A stretch of 64,000 bases of DNA from Reyranella sp. (GCF_017305915.1 NZ_JAFKJN010000036.1:1-64000), one strand, 5' to 3'. Counted from the first letter of the stretch, positions 8,449-17,132 are shown. Notes: generated by a model not told the origin, from the sequence alone. Made by a program: numbers and translations.

Positions 8449-9039
8449 ATGGAGACCATTCCCGCCCGCCGCGGCAAGGCGGCCTACGTGAAGCAGGGAC
8501 AGTCGATCCGCATCGTCAACACGCACGGCAGCCAGGTGGTCGATACCTGGGCCTTCACCGCCGGCATGCTGACTGAGTTCATGTCGATGGAGCATACGCG
8601 GGCGACGATCACCAGGATGATCCCGCGGCCGGGCGACGGGCTCTACACCAACCGCCGCCGCAGGATCCTGACCATGACCGCGGACACCAGCCTCGGCGCC
8701 CACGACACGCTGATGGCCGCCTGCGACAGCGAACGCTACATCCTGCTCGGCGTGAAAGAGTACCACGACAACTGCACCGACAACCTGTTCGCCGCCATGC
8801 AGAGCCTTGGCCTCGTGCCGCCGGAATGCCCGAGCCCGCTCAATCTCTTCATGAACATTCCGTGGACGCCGACCGGGGCGCTGTCGTTCGATCCGCCGAC
8901 CAGCAAGCCCGGCGATGCCGTCACCTTGCGCGCCGAGCTCGACTGCATCGTCGCCCTGTCGGCTTGCCCGCAGGACATCCTGCCGATCAACGGCACGAGC
9001 GGCCAGCCGAACGAGGCGCACTACGAGATCATCGGCTGA
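8449..9039 (+). CDS. DUF1989 protein, copy B (urea carboxylase-associated type)
   Basis: A second 196-residue DUF1989 protein with a strong ribosome binding site (AGGGGAGGAGG) before its ATG. Corresponding motifs: VVDTWAF, the metal-site candidate EFMSMEHTRATI, SLGAHDTLMAACDSERY, the YHDNCTDNLF segment, LNLFMNIPW, and ELDCIVALSACPQDILPINGT. It is clearly paralogous to copy A but divergent, as expected for two subunits of one heteromer. The 3' end overlaps the convergent hydrolase gene by 11 bp. Confidence 0.87.
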   Translation: METIPARRGKAAYVKQGQSIRIVNTHGSQVVDTWAFTAGMLTEFMSMEHTRATITRMIPRPGDGLYTNRRRRILTMTADTSLGAHDTLMAACDSERYILLGVKEYHDNCTDNLFAAMQSLGLVPPECPSPLNLFMNIPWTPTGALSFDPPTSKPGDAVTLRAELDCIVALSACPQDILPINGTSGQPNEAHYEIIG

Positions 9040-9886
9040 TCTTGTCGAGCACCGGCAGGATGTATTTGCGGAACTGGGCCGGGTTCTCGCTCATCGGGAA
9101 GTGGCCGACCTCCTTCATGATCGTCACCTCGACGCCCGGGATCTGCTTGGCGGTGCGCAGCGTGTCCTCGGGCGTGCAGGAGAAGTCGTACTCGCCGGTC
9201 AGCAGGTAGAGCGGGCAGACCCTGGTATCGATCGTCTTGACCTTCTCGCGCAGGTCGCCGTCGACGCGATAGAAGTAGAGATCGCCTTTGAAGATGCCGG
9301 GGCCGCCCTGCATGTACATCCACAGCGTCTCGTGGCGGCTCACTGCCGGGCTCTGCGGCGCGACCAGGCCCGAGACCAGCGCGGCGCAGACCTCGCCGCC
9401 ATGAACGTCGGGCCGGTGCAGCCAGGCGGTGTCGTACCAGGGCTGCTGGAAATCGGCGGCCTCGAGCGCGATCAGGGCGCGGAACTCCGCGGCATGCGCG
9501 ATCGCGAGATTGAGCACGATGCGGCCGCCGATCGAGCAGCCCATGACGACCGGCTTGTCGAGCTCCAGGGCCTGGCAGAAGGCGCGGATCGCGGCGGTGT
9601 AGGACTGCGTGGTGAGGCGGTATTCGCCGCGTTCCCAGCCGTCCGGCGGCGTCGACTTGCCGTGCCACGGCAGGTCGAAAGCGAGCACGCGGAAGCGGCT
9701 CGTGATCTCGGGATCGGCCATCAGGTGGCGGTACTGGCGGTTGTCGGCGCCGGCGGTGTGCAGGCAGACCAGCGGGATGCCCCCTCCGTCCTTGGGTCCG
9801 GCCTCTTCGAAGTAGACGCGGTGCGGCACGCCATCGATCTCGAGCCGCACGTAGCGGCCGACCATGGGCTCCAGTGCGGGCGCCAT
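9029..9886 (-). CDS. Alpha/beta hydrolase
   Basis: 285 residues of the alpha/beta hydrolase fold. The oxyanion region LVCLHTAGADNRQYRHL and the nucleophile elbow VMGCSIGGRIVL are visible. The nucleophile position in GCSIGG is Ser, the acid candidate lies in LLTGEYDFSCTPEDT, and the catalytic His is in VGHFPMSENPAQF. Start and stop overlap the upstream gene (TGATG). It is the last gene of the minus-strand set that begins at 15497, whose products handle CoA esters and organic acids. An ester or C-C hydrolase role fits, but the substrate is not known. Confidence 0.85.
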   Translation of the reverse strand: MAPALEPMVGRYVRLEIDGVPHRVYFEEAGPKDGGGIPLVCLHTAGADNRQYRHLMADPEITSRFRVLAFDLPWHGKSTPPDGWERGEYRLTTQSYTAAIRAFCQALELDKPVVMGCSIGGRIVLNLAIAHAAEFRALIALEAADFQQPWYDTAWLHRPDVHGGEVCAALVSGLVAPQSPAVSRHETLWMYMQGGPGIFKGDLYFYRVDGDLREKVKTIDTRVCPLYLLTGEYDFSCTPEDTLRTAKQIPGVEVTIMKEVGHFPMSENPAQFRKYILPVLDKISR

Positions 9887-10263
9887 CAGACGGCCTCCCG
9901 GCGCGGCAGGGCGAGCAGGTCCTTGAAGTACTGCAGGTTCTGCAGCAGCGGCCGCAGGTCGCCGTCCATCGAGGCCGCGCCGCGCTTGGTCAGGGCGAAG
10001 AGGTCGTGCCAGCCGGGCTCGGGGATCGGCTTCCAATAGTTGGTCCAGGCCTCGTCGGTGGCGCGATAGGAGAAGGCCGTGGATCGCATCAGCCGGGCGC
10101 CGCGGTCGAGCGCGGTGAGGGCGCCTTCGCGGATCGACAGGAAGAACGGTTCGCTCCCGACATCGACGCGGCAGTCGACGGCGAGCCAGCGGCCGCGGCG
10201 GATCAGGTCGGTGTCGGCGGGGAGGAGGTCGGTCAGGCGCGCGAAGCGGTCGGCAGGCGTCAT
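9886..10263 (-). CDS. Small hypothetical protein, possibly SCP2-like
   Basis: 125 residues, coupled to its neighbours on both sides by ATGA and TGATG overlaps. The order of features (hydrophobic WLAVDCRVDV and PFFLSIREGA strands, then WTNYWKPIPEPGWHDLFAL, a MDGDLRPLLQNLQYFKDLL helix) recalls SCP2-type sterol-carrier folds that bind acyl chains, but the match is loose and I do not claim it. The start ATG at 10263 overlaps the upstream stop. Confidence 0.7.
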   Translation of the reverse strand: MTPADRFARLTDLLPADTDLIRRGRWLAVDCRVDVGSEPFFLSIREGALTALDRGARLMRSTAFSYRATDEAWTNYWKPIPEPGWHDLFALTKRGAASMDGDLRPLLQNLQYFKDLLALPRREAV

Positions 10264-10952
10264 TCCTGCAGAATGTACTCGATCGTCGATCCGTCGAAAG
10301 CGGTGAATGTCCCCTTGATCCAGCGGCCCTTGGCGTCGAACCACTGCTCCATCTTCAGGTCGCCGGTGTAGCGATAGCGCGTGGTCTCGACGCTGCCGGA
10401 TGGCAGCCGCACCATCTCCTGGCCGGCCGGCGTCACTTGCACGTGGGCGATCTTGCCGTTCTCGGTGTTGAGCAGCGAGGACTGCTTCACCTGCCCGAAA
10501 TTCCAGCCGCTGGTCGGCAGGAGATTGCCGGGCAGCACCTGCCGGCTGGCGTCCGGCCCCTGGTAGCCCTGGTCGAGCGCTGCGCTCGCCGTCGGGGCCG
10601 GCGCCGTGCGATCGACCACCAGCTCACCGCCACGCCGCTCGGCCGCTACCGTGAACCGCTTGCCGTTGTCGTCGGTCTGGGCCTGCAGCGCCTGCAGCTG
10701 ATCGCCGTTCCATTCCTCTTGGCCGCGATGGCTGTAGCGGTAGGCCGCGACGCCGAGTGCCTTCACCTCGACCTGGCAGTCGACGGTGACGACCTTCAGC
10801 GGTCCGCTGTGCCCGAACGTGACCGTGTGCCGGCCGATCGGCTGACCGTCGCGATAGATGGCGTAGGTGATCTTGGACGGATATGGGTCTGCCGCAAAGG
10901 CCACCGGGCCTGCCAACAGCAGGGCGACTGTCAAAACAATCAGTCGCAGCAT
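10260..10952 (-). CDS. DUF6134-type secreted protein
   Basis: About 230 residues with a clear signal peptide (hydrophobic LRLIVLTVALLLAGPVAFA followed by ADP). The mature part is predicted to be beta-rich, with IYRDGQPIGRHTVTFG near the start, a YRYSHRGQEEWNGDQL middle and RYRYTGDLKMEQWFDAKGRW towards the end. This is the pattern of the DUF6134 family of periplasmic proteins of unknown function. An upstream ATG at 10976 is possible; 10952 places the signal peptide directly at the N-terminus. It couples translationally with the downstream gene. Confidence 0.75.
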   Translation of the reverse strand: MLRLIVLTVALLLAGPVAFAADPYPSKITYAIYRDGQPIGRHTVTFGHSGPLKVVTVDCQVEVKALGVAAYRYSHRGQEEWNGDQLQALQAQTDDNGKRFTVAAERRGGELVVDRTAPAPTASAALDQGYQGPDASRQVLPGNLLPTSGWNFGQVKQSSLLNTENGKIAHVQVTPAGQEMVRLPSGSVETTRYRYTGDLKMEQWFDAKGRWIKGTFTAFDGSTIEYILQE

Positions 10953-10992
10953 TCCGGAACGACCCTCCAACACCACAGACGCGCCTCAGGGT

Positions 10993-12177
10993 TCAGACGA
11001 CGCGGTCGGCCCTCAGCTTTTCGATAACGGCTGCCTCGTAGCCGAGTTCCCGAAGAATCTGATCGGTGTGCTCGCCGAGCTTGGGCGCGCGGCGGCGGAT
11101 GCTCAGCGGCGTGCGCGAGAGCTTCACCGGCTCCTGCAGCACGGGCACGGGCTTGGCCGCGCCGGGGAAGTCCATCGAATGGAAGAAGCCCGCCTCGTTG
11201 ACGTGGCGGTCGTCGAGCGCCTGCTGCGGCGTGTAGACGGCGCCGGCCGGGATGCGGTTGGCCTCCAGCAGCGCCAGCGCCTCGGCCACGGTACGGCCAT
11301 CGCACCACTTCTGCATGATCGCCGACAGCGCCTCGCCGTTGTCACCACGGGCCAAATCGTCCTTGAAGCGCGGGTCGGCGGTGAGATCCTCGTTGCCCAT
11401 CAGGCGGCACCAGCGCACGAACAGCGGCTGGCCGATGGTCATGGCGTAGATCCAGCCGTCCTTGCACTTGAAGGTGTCGGACGGGCCGGCGGTGAAGCCG
11501 CGGTTGAGGGTGGCGATGCGGTCGAGGCTGAGCATCGCCTGCTCGATCAGATGGCTGTTGGTGATGTTGATGGCGGTGCGCAGCAGTGCGGTTTCGACCT
11601 TCTGGCCCTTGCCGGTCTTGGCGCGGTCCATCAGGGCGGCCAGCACGCCGACGGTGCTGAGCAGGGCCGAGCCGAAATCGACGTAGGGCGCGTTGGCGCG
11701 GGTCGGCACCTTGCCGTCGCCCGAGAGGTGCATGGCCCCCGACATCGCCTGGCCGATCGTGTCGAAGCCGACGCGGGTGGCGTAGGGACCTTCCGAGCCG
11801 AAGGTCGAGTTGGTGGCGAGGATGATGCGCGGGTTGATCGCTGAGATGGTGTCGTAGTCGATGCCCATCTTCCTGAGGTCTTCGTAGGGCAGGTTGGCGA
11901 TCACCACGTCGGACACGGCGACCAGCTTCTGCACCACCTCGCGGCCGGCGGGCTTCACCGGGTTCAGAGTCATGCCGAGCTTGTTGCGGCCCATCTGGAG
12001 GAACATCGCGCCTTCGCCGCCGTCGGCGACCGGCGTGACCCAGCGGTCCTCGCTGCCCTCGAGCTTCTCGATGCGGATCACCTCGGCGCCGAGGTCGCCC
12101 AGCATGGTGCCGCAGAAGGGCCCGGCGATGTACCGACCGAAATCGAGGACGCGAATTCCTTCCAGCACGCCAGGCAT
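10993..12177 (-). CDS. CaiB/BaiF family CoA transferase
   Basis: 394 residues of class III CoA transferases, which move CoA between carboxylic acids. The N-terminal IRVLDFGRYIAGPFCG and LGDLGAEVIRIEKLEG blocks are standard, followed by FLQMGRNKLGMTLN, the RIILATNSTFGSEGPYATR region and GFDTIGQAMSGAM, with the catalytic Asp candidate in GFD. It sits between a cupin gene (19 bp upstream) and a secreted DUF6134 protein. Together with the HMG-CoA-lyase-like gene it could activate and cleave a branched hydroxy-acid taken up by TctAB (inference). Confidence 0.9.
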   Translation of the reverse strand: MPGVLEGIRVLDFGRYIAGPFCGTMLGDLGAEVIRIEKLEGSEDRWVTPVADGGEGAMFLQMGRNKLGMTLNPVKPAGREVVQKLVAVSDVVIANLPYEDLRKMGIDYDTISAINPRIILATNSTFGSEGPYATRVGFDTIGQAMSGAMHLSGDGKVPTRANAPYVDFGSALLSTVGVLAALMDRAKTGKGQKVETALLRTAINITNSHLIEQAMLSLDRIATLNRGFTAGPSDTFKCKDGWIYAMTIGQPLFVRWCRLMGNEDLTADPRFKDDLARGDNGEALSAIMQKWCDGRTVAEALALLEANRIPAGAVYTPQQALDDRHVNEAGFFHSMDFPGAAKPVPVLQEPVKLSRTPLSIRRRAPKLGEHTDQILRELGYEAAVIEKLRADRVV

Positions 12178-12195
12178 CGGACGCTCGCTAACCGT

Positions 12196-12558
12196 TCAGT
12201 CGAAGAACTTGTTGGGCTTCAGGAACACCGCCAGCATCAGGCAGCCTTCCTTGGTCCAGGCGTCGTGCCGGCTGCCGGCGCGGCGCCAGACATAGTTGCC
12301 GGCGGTGCAGGTGCCGGCATGGTCGGAGAAGGAGCCCGACAGCACGTAGGTCTGCTCGATCTCGACATGCTCGTGCAGCGGCAGGCGGGCGCCCGGCGCC
12401 CAGCGCATCAGCAGGGTGGCGAGGCCGGTCTCCGCGTTCTCCATCAGGGTCTTGGCCTCGACCCCGGGGAAGCGGGTCTTCACCCACGGCACATTGTCGA
12501 TATCGACGTAGGTCGAGTCGGGGATCAAGCCTCCGAGTGGCATGGTCTCGGCGTTCAT
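12196..12558 (-). CDS. Cupin domain protein
   Basis: 120 residues forming one small beta-barrel cupin. The first cupin motif is PLHEHVEIEQTYVLSG (metal His-x-His and Glu), the second is GNYVWRRAGSRHDAW. It is of the ChrR/anti-sigma-like or sugar-isomerase-like small cupin size, with no helix-turn-helix. The ATG overlaps the upstream lyase stop (ATGA), so the two are made together. Whether it is an enzyme or a metal-binding helper is open. Confidence 0.82.
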   Translation of the reverse strand: MNAETMPLGGLIPDSTYVDIDNVPWVKTRFPGVEAKTLMENAETGLATLLMRWAPGARLPLHEHVEIEQTYVLSGSFSDHAGTCTAGNYVWRRAGSRHDAWTKEGCLMLAVFLKPNKFFD

Positions 12559-13523
12559 GCGGCGGCCTTCTGGGCGGCTTTCGCCTTGGCGGCCTTGAGC
12601 GTGCCGCCGCGCATTACATGACCGGGCAGCAGGCGGCCGACGACTTCTTCGGCGATCTTGGCGGTTTCGATCAGCTTGTCGATGTCGAGGCCGGTCTCCA
12701 CGCCCATCTCCTCGCACATGAAGGCGAAGTCCTCGGTGCAGATGTTGCCGGCCGCGCCGTCGGTCGCTGCGAACGGACAGCCGCCCAAGCCGGCGATCGA
12801 GGCGTCGAACTGGGTGACGCCAAGCTGCAGGCCGGCGTAGGCCGCCGCCATGCCGGTGCCGCGGGTGTCGTGCAGGTGCAGCGAGACCTCGAGTTCCGGC
12901 CACTTGGTCCGGATCGCGCCGATCAGGCGATAGACCGATGCCGGCGTTGCCCAGCCCATGGCGTCGGTGAGCTTGATGCCCTTGAGCCTGAAGCCCGCCA
13001 GCTCGGCCTCGTCGAGCGCCTGCTGGACGCGATGCAGGATCAGCTCGGTCGACAGCTCGCCCTCGTAGTTGCAGCCGAAGGCGCCGAGGATGATGCCCCA
13101 TTCGACCGGCATGCCGCGGTCCTTGAAGGTCTTGAGCGACATCCGCTGCTCGACCAGGGCATCGGCAACCGCCTTGCCGATGTTCCTCTTGGAGAAGGTG
13201 TCGGAGGCGGTGACCCGCACGCCGCCGTCGACGTGCAGGGGGCCGCGCAGCGCGCGCTCGAGGCCCTGCTGGTTGAGCCACAGGGCGCTGTACTCGATGC
13301 CCGGCTTCTGCCGGATCGCCTGCGCCACTTCCTCGGCGTCGGCCATGGTCGGCACGCGCTTGGGGTTGACGTAGGAGACGCAGGCGATGTGCTTGAGCCC
13401 GGTCTCGGCAAGTGCCTCGATGAGGCGGACCTTGTCCGCGACCGGGATCATCTTCTTCTCCGACTGGAAACCCTCGCGAGGGCCTTCCTCGGAGATGCTC
13501 ACACGCTTGGGCAGGTCGGACAT
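12555..13523 (-). CDS. Hydroxymethylglutaryl-CoA lyase family protein
   Basis: 322 residues of the HMG-CoA lyase/DRE-TIM family, which split 3-hydroxy-3-methylglutaryl-CoA-type esters into acetyl-CoA or a related acyl-CoA and a keto acid. Seen: the N-terminal EEGPREGFQSEKK active-site loop (Arg-Glu), the LHLHDTRGTGMAAAY metal-binding His-x-His, and FDASIAGLGGCPFA followed by GAAGNICTED, the signature with the catalytic Cys. AAGGAG precedes the ATG. The C-terminus is an Ala/Lys-rich tail. Substrate may be HMG-CoA or an analogue such as citramalyl-type CoA esters. Confidence 0.9.
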   Translation of the reverse strand: MSDLPKRVSISEEGPREGFQSEKKMIPVADKVRLIEALAETGLKHIACVSYVNPKRVPTMADAEEVAQAIRQKPGIEYSALWLNQQGLERALRGPLHVDGGVRVTASDTFSKRNIGKAVADALVEQRMSLKTFKDRGMPVEWGIILGAFGCNYEGELSTELILHRVQQALDEAELAGFRLKGIKLTDAMGWATPASVYRLIGAIRTKWPELEVSLHLHDTRGTGMAAAYAGLQLGVTQFDASIAGLGGCPFAATDGAAGNICTEDFAFMCEEMGVETGLDIDKLIETAKIAEEVVGRLLPGHVMRGGTLKAAKAKAAQKAAA

Positions 13524-13543
13524 CCGCTACTCCTTCGTGGGCG

Positions 13544-15046
13544 TCAGCCCTCTTCCTGGAACGCTTCCTCGCGTGCCTTCTTGATGCTCGGCAGGGCCAT
13601 CAGCACCAGCAGGATCGCGGTGGCGATCAGCAGGCCGAGACTGATCGGCCGTTGGATGAAGACCATCGGGTCGCCGCGCGACAGTAGCATGGCGCGCCGG
13701 AAATACTCCTCCATCTGCGGTCCGAGCACGAGGCCCAGCAGGAACGGCGCTCCCTCGCAGCCGAGTCGCACGAAGATGTAGCCGAGCACGCCGAAGATCG
13801 CGACCTGCACGACGTGGAACGTGCTGTTCTGCAGGCTGTAGGCGCCGATGCAGCAGAACAGCAGGATCGCCGGGGCCAGGAAGCGGTAGGGCACCGTCAG
13901 CAGCTTCACCCACATGCCGATCATCGGCAGGTTGATGATGACCAGCATCAGGTTGCCGATCCACATCGAGGCGATCATGCCCCAGAACAGGTCCGGCTTC
14001 TTGGTCATGACCTCGGGGCCGGGCTGGATGCCCTGGATGATCATGGCGCCGACCATCAGCGCCATCACGGCGTTGGACGGGATGCCGAGCGTCAGCATCG
14101 GGATGAACGATGTCTGCGCCGCGGCGTTGTTGGCGGCTTCCGGCGCCGCCACGCCCTCGACCGCGCCCTTGCCGAAGATCTGCGGCGTCTTGGAGAGCTT
14201 CTTCTCCAGCGTATAGGCCGAGAAGGCGCCGAGAGTCGGGCCGCCGCCGGGCAGCACGCCCAGGATCGAGCCGAGCGCCGTGCCGCGCACGACGGCAGGC
14301 CAGGCGCGACGGGCTTCGTCGCGGGTCGGCCAGAGCGACGTCACCTTGATCGCGCCGGAGCGCGACATTCGTCGTTCGAGGTTGACCACGATCTCGGCGA
14401 TGCCGAACAGGCCCATGGCGATCGGCGCGAAGTCGATGCCGTCCGAAAGCTCGGGGATGTCGAAGGTGAAGCGCTGGGCGCCGGTGTTCACGTCGGTGCC
14501 GACCAGGCCGAACAGCAGGCCGAGGAACACCATGGCGATCGCCTTGAGCACCGAGCCGCTGGCCAGCACGACGGCCGCCACGAGCCCCAGGGCCATCAGC
14601 GAGCAGTAATCGGCGGGGCCGAATTTCTGCGCCATGCGCGTCAGCGGCTCGGCGAAGATCACGATGATGATCGTGCCTACCGTGCCCGCGAAGAACGAGC
14701 CGAGGGCCGAGATCGACAGCGCCGCACCGGCGCGGCCGTTGCGGGCCATCTGATAGCCGTCGAGGCAGGTCACCACGGACGATGCTTCGCCCGGCAGGTT
14801 GACCAGGATCGAGGTCGTCGAGCCGCCGTACTGCGCGCCGTAATAGATGCCGGCCAGCATGATCAGCGCCGCGGTCGGCGGCAGGTGGAAGGTGATCGGC
14901 AGCAGCATGGCGATGGTCGCCACCGGGCCGATGCCGGGCAGAACGCCGATCAGCGTGCCGACCATGCAGCCGACCAGCGCATAGAGCAGGTTCTGGAAGC
15001 TGAGCGCGACGCCGAGGCCGAGGCTGAGGTTGTGCAGCAGGTCCAT
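13544..15046 (-). CDS. tctA: Tripartite tricarboxylate transporter, large permease TctA
   Basis: 500 residues with about 11-12 hydrophobic segments. The N-terminal VGCMVGTLIGVLPGIGPV and GIYYGAQYGGSTTSILVNLPG blocks and the later VLPGGGPTLGAFSAYTLEKK and AAPEAANNAAAQTSFIPMLTLGIPSNA are the hallmark repeats of TctA. The protein works with TctB and a periplasmic TctC to import di- and tricarboxylates. It starts 1 bp after tctB. No tctC gene accompanies this pair; the nearest lone one is at 24818. Confidence 0.93.
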   Translation of the reverse strand: MDLLHNLSLGLGVALSFQNLLYALVGCMVGTLIGVLPGIGPVATIAMLLPITFHLPPTAALIMLAGIYYGAQYGGSTTSILVNLPGEASSVVTCLDGYQMARNGRAGAALSISALGSFFAGTVGTIIIVIFAEPLTRMAQKFGPADYCSLMALGLVAAVVLASGSVLKAIAMVFLGLLFGLVGTDVNTGAQRFTFDIPELSDGIDFAPIAMGLFGIAEIVVNLERRMSRSGAIKVTSLWPTRDEARRAWPAVVRGTALGSILGVLPGGGPTLGAFSAYTLEKKLSKTPQIFGKGAVEGVAAPEAANNAAAQTSFIPMLTLGIPSNAVMALMVGAMIIQGIQPGPEVMTKKPDLFWGMIASMWIGNLMLVIINLPMIGMWVKLLTVPYRFLAPAILLFCCIGAYSLQNSTFHVVQVAIFGVLGYIFVRLGCEGAPFLLGLVLGPQMEEYFRRAMLLSRGDPMVFIQRPISLGLLIATAILLVLMALPSIKKAREEAFQEEG

Positions 15047-15047
15047 C

Positions 15048-15497
15048 TCACCAGACTCCGCGGATGACGGAGATGTTCATGCTGAGGCCGACCTTGAACA
15101 CGATGATACAGAGGATCGCCAACACGACCATGTTCAGGAGCACTTCCGTGAGCTTGAACTCGTCGCCACCCAGTGAGGCGATCAGGATCAGCACGATCAG
15201 CGCCGGGATCAGGCCGGCCGATTCGAACAGCAGGGCGAAACAGACGATGCCGATCGTCACCATGGTGATCGGCTTCCACTTCGGCGCCTCGGTGATCTCG
15301 CCCGGCGTCAGCAGCGCCACCACGACGATGATGCCGCCCAGCGCCATCATGATGTAGGCGAGCATGTGCGGCACGTAACCCGGGCCCATGCGCACCGTGG
15401 TGCCCATTGCCAGATGGCGTCCAAACCAAAGGGCCGTAAGCCCGAAGGCGATGAACATCACCCCGGACAAGAAGTCCTTGCTTAGCAATCGGCTCAA
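15048..15497 (-). CDS. tctB: Tripartite tricarboxylate transporter, small permease TctB
   Basis: 149 residues with four hydrophobic helices, the size and topology of TctB. Start is TTG, supported by GGGGAGG five bases upstream. Marks include FLSGVMFIAFGLTALWFGRH, the TTVRMGPGYVPHMLAYIMM loop common in the family, and a second helix pair in the C-terminal half. It heads the minus-strand set ending at 9029; its promoter should lie in the gene-free region beyond 15500. Confidence 0.88.
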   Translation of the reverse strand: MSRLLSKDFLSGVMFIAFGLTALWFGRHLAMGTTVRMGPGYVPHMLAYIMMALGGIIVVVALLTPGEITEAPKWKPITMVTIGIVCFALLFESAGLIPALIVLILIASLGGDEFKLTEVLLNMVVLAILCIIVFKVGLSMNISVIRGVW

Positions 15498-16085
15498 CGA
15501 TGCCTCCCCAACGCAGACACGTTATCGAGATTTTGGGCCCAGAACGCCGGGCCAACAGTCCCAATAAACACGATTCGTCCGCTCAGCCCAAGCCCCAATC
15601 TCACGACCGCATCAGAATGCGGACGGCGATGGCGCGCACAGGCAGAGTGCGAACGCCTGTCGCAATAGCATGACCGGAACCCGAGTCGGCCAGCGCTCGG
15701 CAATGGGCGCGACAAAGAGCGCGGGGAAAGAGCGCGCCACGCAAAACAAGGCGGCGAGGACCGCCTCGAAGCGAACGGCGGCGACGCTCGCGGAAGCCGA
15801 GCGGAGCATCCCGACAGACGACGCGTGAGAACGAGACGCGGGGCGCAAGGCCGGTACGGAACGGCAGACCACGGCGCGTCCGCGATGACGCGGACCGGAC
15901 GATTGACGCGGACCGGCACAATCCCTTCGAAGGAGGGCGCGCCGGCCGGGCGTGCCGAAAAGTACCGGCGCCAGAACGCCTTATTGTATTCGCCGGACCG
16001 GGCGAGCAAACTCGACGGCAAAGTGAACAGGCGTTCAGGCGGGGACCTTTCAGTGGCGAGACGTGGCGCGGACTATGTCGGCACG
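15498..16085. repeat. 588-bp gene-free region, probable dispersed intergenic sequence
   Basis: No gene is recognised. Three minus-strand frames stay open for 86-175 codons, but their products are dominated by Arg, Ser, Pro and Cys and look like translated non-coding DNA. From memory, similar Arg/Cys-rich translations recur as spurious proteins in several Bradyrhizobium- and Reyranella-type genomes, which would make this a dispersed intergenic element. It must also contain the promoters for tctB (minus) and the phosphotransferase (plus). Base composition is slightly less GC-rich than the flanking genes. Confidence 0.45.
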
Positions 16086-17132
16086 ATGCCGGTGCAGGAG
16101 AAGCACCGTTTCGACGAGCGGCGGCTCGCCAGCTTCATGGCGGAGCACGTTGCTGGCTTCACGGCGCCTGCCACGGTCGAGCAGTTCAAGGGCGGCCAGT
16201 CCAACCCGACCTATCGCCTGACCGACGGCGCCGGCCGGCGTTACGTGCTGCGGCGCAAGCCGCCGGGCAAGCTGCTGCCGTCGGCGCATGCGGTCGACCG
16301 CGAATTTCGCGTGATCTCCGCGTTGAATAGGACCGACGTGCCGACGCCCAGGGCCTACGCGCTGTGTGAGGACGACAGCGTTGTCGGAACGGCATTTTAC
16401 ATCATGGAATTTTGCGACGGCCGCGTGCTGTGGGATCCGCTGCTGCCCGAGGTGCCCAAGGAAGGCCGGCTGGCGATCTACCGGGCGAAGTTCGACGTGC
16501 TCGCCCGCCTGCACGCCGTCGACTATGCCGGCCTCGGCCTCGCCGATTTCGGCCGGCCGGGCAGCTACGTCGCGCGCCAGATCTCGCGCTGGGGCAAGCA
16601 GTACAAGGCGTCGGAGACCGAGGCCATCGAGGCGATGGACAGGCTGCTCGAGTGGCTGCCCGCGCACCTGCCGCAGAACGACGAGACCGTGCTGGTCCAC
16701 GGCGACTACCGGCTCGACAACATGGTGTTCCATCCGAGCGAGCCGCGGGTACTGGGGGTGATCGACTGGGAGATCTCGACCCTGGGCGATCCGCTGGCCG
16801 AGCTATCCTATCTCTGCATGCTGTGGCGCACGCCCAAGGACTGGGGCGGCCTGCACGGCCACGACCTCGACGCGCTCGGCCTGCCGACCGAGCAAGAGAT
16901 GGTCGCCTACTACTGCTCTCTGTCGAAACGCGCCGTGCCCGCTCCGGCGCTCTGGGAATTCTACATGGCCTACAATCTGTTCCGTGTCTCGTGCATCCGG
17001 CAGGGCGTGTATGCCCGCGCGCTCGACGGCACCGCCTCCAACATGCGCGCCGCCGAGTCGGGCAAGCTGGTGCGGCCCGCAGCCGAGCTTGCCTGGCAGC
17101 TTGTCGACCGCATCGCGGGAGCGGCGCGATGA
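16086..17132 (+). CDS. Phosphotransferase family protein (APH fold, ACAD10-like)
   Basis: 348 residues of the aminoglycoside-phosphotransferase-like kinase fold. The N-lobe has FKGGQSNPTYRLTD and YVLRRKPPGKLLPSAHAV (ATP loop and Lys). The catalytic loop is LVHGDYRLDNMVFHP and the metal Asp is in VIDWEISTLGDPLAEL. Relatives of this subgroup accompany acyl-CoA dehydrogenases and are thought to phosphorylate hydroxy-acyl substrates, as in the human ACAD10/11 kinase domain. No such dehydrogenase is in the window. The stop overlaps the start of the TetR gene (ATGA). No strong ribosome binding site is seen at the chosen ATG. Confidence 0.87.
   Translation: MPVQEKHRFDERRLASFMAEHVAGFTAPATVEQFKGGQSNPTYRLTDGAGRRYVLRRKPPGKLLPSAHAVDREFRVISALNRTDVPTPRAYALCEDDSVVGTAFYIMEFCDGRVLWDPLLPEVPKEGRLAIYRAKFDVLARLHAVDYAGLGLADFGRPGSYVARQISRWGKQYKASETEAIEAMDRLLEWLPAHLPQNDETVLVHGDYRLDNMVFHPSEPRVLGVIDWEISTLGDPLAELSYLCMLWRTPKDWGGLHGHDLDALGLPTEQEMVAYYCSLSKRAVPAPALWEFYMAYNLFRVSCIRQGVYARALDGTASNMRAAESGKLVRPAAELAWQLVDRIAGAAR

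Noticed and set aside
13544..15497. Complete tripartite transporter
   Set aside because: No binding protein gene lies up- or downstream; only TctB and TctA are present.
15494..16021. A 175-codon minus-strand frame upstream of tctB
   Set aside because: Composition (Arg, Ser, Cys, Pro) and overlapping alternative frames mark it as translated non-coding DNA; tctB already has its own TTG start with a ribosome binding site.
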